From Chitinophagales bacterium (lineage in GTDB: Bacteria; Bacteroidota; Bacteroidia; Chitinophagales; JADIYW01), in assembly GCA_020848475.1 (NCBI GenBank), contig JADKZZ010000018.1:1-48671 (forward strand): a stretch of DNA of 48,671 nucleotides, given 5' to 3'. This document shows, in pieces, positions 45,646 to 48,671 of this stretch (the first letter of the stretch is position 1; the number at the start of each line of letters is the position of its first letter). The notes beneath the pieces are model-generated. The model saw nothing but the letters and a program-made list of their open reading frames with translations. It was not told the DNA's origin and made no database searches. The translations under genes were made by a program, and so were the position numbers.

Positions 45646-46311
45646 TTAACAAGGTAATGCATTGCAAATAGCTGTCAATAAGCCTACACCTAGATTGAGC
45701 ACTAAAGTGCATAATAAACCACCAACTACTGGAATCGTAGTCACGTTGATGGCTGCACAAATAGCATCGCCAGCAAATATTCTTGTTAGCGTCACTGCTA
45801 AATTACAGATATCGCGTAAAGGACATGCAGTAACTCTTCCGTCAACTAATGCTGATGCACCTAATGAATTTTGCAATGTCGGGTTCAACTCGATTGATTT
45901 TTTAAATGTTGCTTGCAAGTCTGCTTGATTCATTTTAGCTAACTCAGGATATTTTTCATTTACCTTAGATAAAGCAATTCCAAAATTTTGTAATTCCTGA
46001 ATAAAATCATTGTATGACATACCTACAATATTTTCCACTGCTTGATAATCCGCTGTGCTTGCAGTTTTATTATTAATTTTTACTGCAATAGCTTCTAAGG
46101 CAGGAATGCTGTTTGGATCACTTAAAGTACCATTCGATGTTTTTAAATACAAATCTGTTGCGGCAGCAATAGCATCTGACAATACTTTGTCTTTAGATAA
46201 GCGTTCTTCTAATGGTGGTGCAGTGGTGACATCTGCTACCTTGTTACACGATACGAACAAAGTACTGGCTACTAATACTACGCTAAGTAGTGAAAAGATT
46301 GATTTTTTCAT
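45646..46311 (-). CDS. Hypothetical lipoprotein with hydrophobic Cys-rich C-terminus
   Basis: Lipobox STLFVSC; C-term VTACPLRDICNLAVTLTRIFAGDAICAAINVTTIPVVGGLLCTLVLNLGVGLLTAICNALPC. Confidence 0.7.
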   Translation of the reverse strand: MKKSIFSLLSVVLVASTLFVSCNKVADVTTAPPLEERLSKDKVLSDAIAAATDLYLKTSNGTLSDPNSIPALEAIAVKINNKTASTADYQAVENIVGMSYNDFIQELQNFGIALSKVNEKYPELAKMNQADLQATFKKSIELNPTLQNSLGASALVDGRVTACPLRDICNLAVTLTRIFAGDAICAAINVTTIPVVGGLLCTLVLNLGVGLLTAICNALPC

Positions 46312-46423
46312 GTTTAATTAATTAGATTATTTGGTTAGTAAAATCTTCGAATACTGAAATTAGGAAAATAAATTAAAGATATGCATGCACATATTAATTA
46401 TTGACAAATATCAAGCTGTGTCA

Positions 46424-46855
46424 TCACATCAAATACTGATCATTATAATTCGGATAACGCCAATTAAAATATAAAGACGAGCATATCACCAAACCATTAA
46501 TGTGATAATTTTCTTTACCAATGATGTTGAATACGATACCAAATACTTTTTTGTCATCAGCTACGCTTATTTCATTAAAGTTTAATATACTTTCCAATTC
46601 CTCGTCATCTAATAAAAAAAGCTGGTCATTACTCCAAGCATCAGGCCATTTTGCATTCGATGCAATATTTGTATAAAAAACTTCTCTACATTCAATATCA
46701 ACATTTACATAATATGCGAAATCAAAACTAGCTTGAACATATAAGCAATGTGTATCTGATGTATATACTTCAAAATCTAAACCAGCATTATATGCGTGTT
46801 TATTAAATAAAGTGATGGCTTTTTCAATAGCTTTTCTAGTCGAAAATGTTGGCAT
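46424..46855 (-). CDS. Hypothetical protein, no recognisable family
   Basis: 143 aa intact ORF with soluble, acidic composition; no strong competing ORF. Confidence 0.55.
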   Translation of the reverse strand: MPTFSTRKAIEKAITLFNKHAYNAGLDFEVYTSDTHCLYVQASFDFAYYVNVDIECREVFYTNIASNAKWPDAWSNDQLFLLDDEELESILNFNEISVADDKKVFGIVFNIIGKENYHINGLVICSSLYFNWRYPNYNDQYLM

Positions 46856-47047
46856 ATTCTAAGATAATGCAATCGCATATTCTAACAAAATTTTAAGATT
46901 TTAATTAGAAAACGTATAAATAATACTAAATAAAGAAAATCTATCGCTACATAAGATTAAAAATTTTAGCATGTTCTTCATTTTTTGTAAATTTGCAGTG
47001 AAATATATATCTAATTTTTATTCTAATATTTAATAAATTTATATTAT

Positions 47048-48671
47048 ATGAGTATTTATAACGACTACATCAAGGAAATTGATGAAAGAAAAGAACAAGG
47101 CTTACATCCAAAACCAATTGATGGAGCAGAATTATTGAAAGAAATTATTGAACAAATCAAAGATTTGAGCAACGCCAACAGAGATGCCTCTCTACAATTC
47201 TTTATTTACAATACATTGCCTGGCACAACGCCAGCAGCTGGTGTGAAAGCTGATTTCTTAAAAGATATCATACTAGGAAACGTAGTTGTAAACGAAATTA
47301 CACCAGCATTCGCTTTTGAATTGCTTTCACACATGAAAGGCGGTCCATCTATCAAAGTATTATTGGATATTGCTTTAGGTGCGGACACTGCCAAAGCAGA
47401 GCAAGCAGCAAATGTTCTTAAAACACAAGTATTCTTATACGAAGCAGACACGGAGCGTTTGAAAGCTGCTTATGAAAGTGGCAATGCCGTTGCTAAAGAA
47501 ATACTGGAAAGCTATGCGAAAGCAGAATTTTTTACAAAATTACCTGAAGTACCAGAAGAAATAAAAATTGTTACATATATCGCTGGCGAAGGTGATATCT
47601 CTACTGACTTACTTTCTCCTGGCAATCAAGCACACTCGCGCTCAGACCGTGAATTGCATGGCAAATGCATGATAACGCCGGAAGCGCAAGCTGAAATTGT
47701 AGCATTGCAAGCTAAACATCCAGCTGCAAGCATCATGCTAATTGCTGAAAAAGGAACTATGGGCGTTGGTTCATCACGAATGTCTGGTGTAAATAACGTC
47801 GCACTTTGGACAGGAAAACAAGCAAGCCCTTATGTGCCATTTGTAAACATCGCTCCTATAGTTGGCGGAACAAATGGTATTTCTCCTATTTTCTTAACAA
47901 CAGTTGATGTAACTGGCGGTATCGGTATCGACTTAAAAAATTGGGTAAAGAAAGTAGATGCAGATGGCAAACCTGTGCTTAATGAAAATGGCGAACCGAT
48001 TTTGGAAGAAAAATACAGCGTTGCTACTGGCACTGAACTTACCATCAATACAAAAAAGAAAAAATTATTAAACGGCGACAAAGAGTTAATTGATATTTCA
48101 AAAGCACTTACGCCACAAAAAATGGAATTCATAAAAGCTGGTGGCTCTTATGCGATTGTGTTTGGTAAAAAAATTCAAACTTTTGCAGCTCAAACGCTTG
48201 GCATTGAAAGCACGCCTGTATTTGCGCCTTCTAAAGAAATTACTATCGAAGGACAAGGCTTGACGGCGGTTGAAAAAATATTCAATAAAAACGCTGTAGG
48301 CGTAGCAGCAGGAAAAATATTATACACTGGTTCTGATGTTCGTGTTAAAGTAAACATCGTAGGCTCGCAAGATACTACAGGTTTAATGACAGCTCAAGAA
48401 TTGGAATCAATGGCAGCTACAGTGATTTCTCCAATCGTTGATGGTGCGTATCAATCTGGTTGCCACACGGCTTCCGTTTGGGACAAAAAAGCACAAGCCA
48501 ATATTCCAAAACTAATGAAGTTCATGAATGACTTTGGCTTAATTACGGCACGCGACCCGAAAGGTATCTATCCTGCAATGACTGACGTTATACACAAAGT
48601 ATTGAATGATATTACAGTGTCTGACTGGGCGATTATTATCGGTGGCGACTCACACACGAGAATGTCAAAAG
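47048..48671 (+). CDS. acnB: Aconitate hydratase B (bifunctional aconitase/2-methylisocitrate dehydratase), truncated by window end
   Basis: Open frame from ATG 47048: MSIYNDYIKEIDERKEQGLHPKPIDGAELLKEIIEQI...FIYNTLPGTTPAAGVKADFL...HSRSDRELHGKCM...; runs off the window so is absent from the ORF track. Confidence 0.93.
   Translation, partial: MSIYNDYIKEIDERKEQGLHPKPIDGAELLKEIIEQIKDLSNANRDASLQFFIYNTLPGTTPAAGVKADFLKDIILGNVVVNEITPAFAFELLSHMKGGPSIKVLLDIALGADTAKAEQAANVLKTQVFLYEADTERLKAAYESGNAVAKEILESYAKAEFFTKLPEVPEEIKIVTYIAGEGDISTDLLSPGNQAHSRSDRELHGKCMITPEAQAEIVALQAKHPAASIMLIAEKGTMGVGSSRMSGVNNVALWTGKQASPYVPFVNIAPIVGGTNGISPIFLTTVDVTGGIGIDLKNWVKKVDADGKPVLNENGEPILEEKYSVATGTELTINTKKKKLLNGDKELIDISKALTPQKMEFIKAGGSYAIVFGKKIQTFAAQTLGIESTPVFAPSKEITIEGQGLTAVEKIFNKNAVGVAAGKILYTGSDVRVKVNIVGSQDTTGLMTAQELESMAATVISPIVDGAYQSGCHTASVWDKKAQANIPKLMKFMNDFGLITARDPKGIYPAMTDVIHKVLNDITVSDWAIIIGGDSHTRMSK

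Noticed and set aside
47206-48132. Minus-strand ORFs of 81 and 100 aa near the right edge
   Set aside because: Antisense to acnB, whose open frame runs off the window and was therefore not listed in the ORF track.
1-48671. CRISPR array, prophage, transposon or defence island
   Set aside because: No regularly spaced repeats, integrase, transposase, restriction or toxin-antitoxin genes recognised on reading the ORFs.

Overview
This 48.7 kb window is AT-rich and gene-dense, and comes from a Bacteroidota chromosome (inference from gene content and from TAnnTTTG-type promoter elements). Most of it is ordinary housekeeping DNA: rarA tail, kdsA, an OmpA/PD40 protein, queE, a cytochrome P450, pckA, rpsA, purH, mreBCD-mrdA-rodA, pdxH, an HU-like gene, an IscA-family gene, dnaA, tRNA-Ser(GCT), tRNA-Pro(TGG), a Y-family polymerase, rpiB, rpsF-rpsR-rplI, and acnB running off the right edge and missing from the ORF track. 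The accessory content falls in three blocks. (1) A Crp/Fnr - DUF2892 - rhodanese - thioredoxin - OsmC - rhodanese/thioredoxin-fusion cluster at 17.2-20.2 kb. (2) A 2-hydroxyacyl-CoA lyase (HACL2/ILVBL)-like, isochorismatase-like and acyl-CoA ligase cluster at 27.6-31.7 kb, in which the ligase gene has an in-frame TAA that removes its C-terminal domain. (3) A clade II-type nitrous oxide reductase cluster (cyt c - nosZ - nosL fusion - nosD - nosF - nosY - group III truncated globin) at 31.8-38.6 kb. It is divergent from a Crp/Fnr regulator and a polytopic His-rich membrane protein. FNR-like palindromes lie in the divergent nos/regulator intergenic region and upstream of a fasciclin-domain gene, suggesting a small local regulon. 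I saw no CRISPR array, transposon, prophage or clear defence system. I cannot show that any wholly new system is present. The best candidates for something undescribed are the nos-associated regulon with its orphan membrane protein, and the HACL2-like/ligase cluster. All family calls are from reading motifs; no database search was possible.
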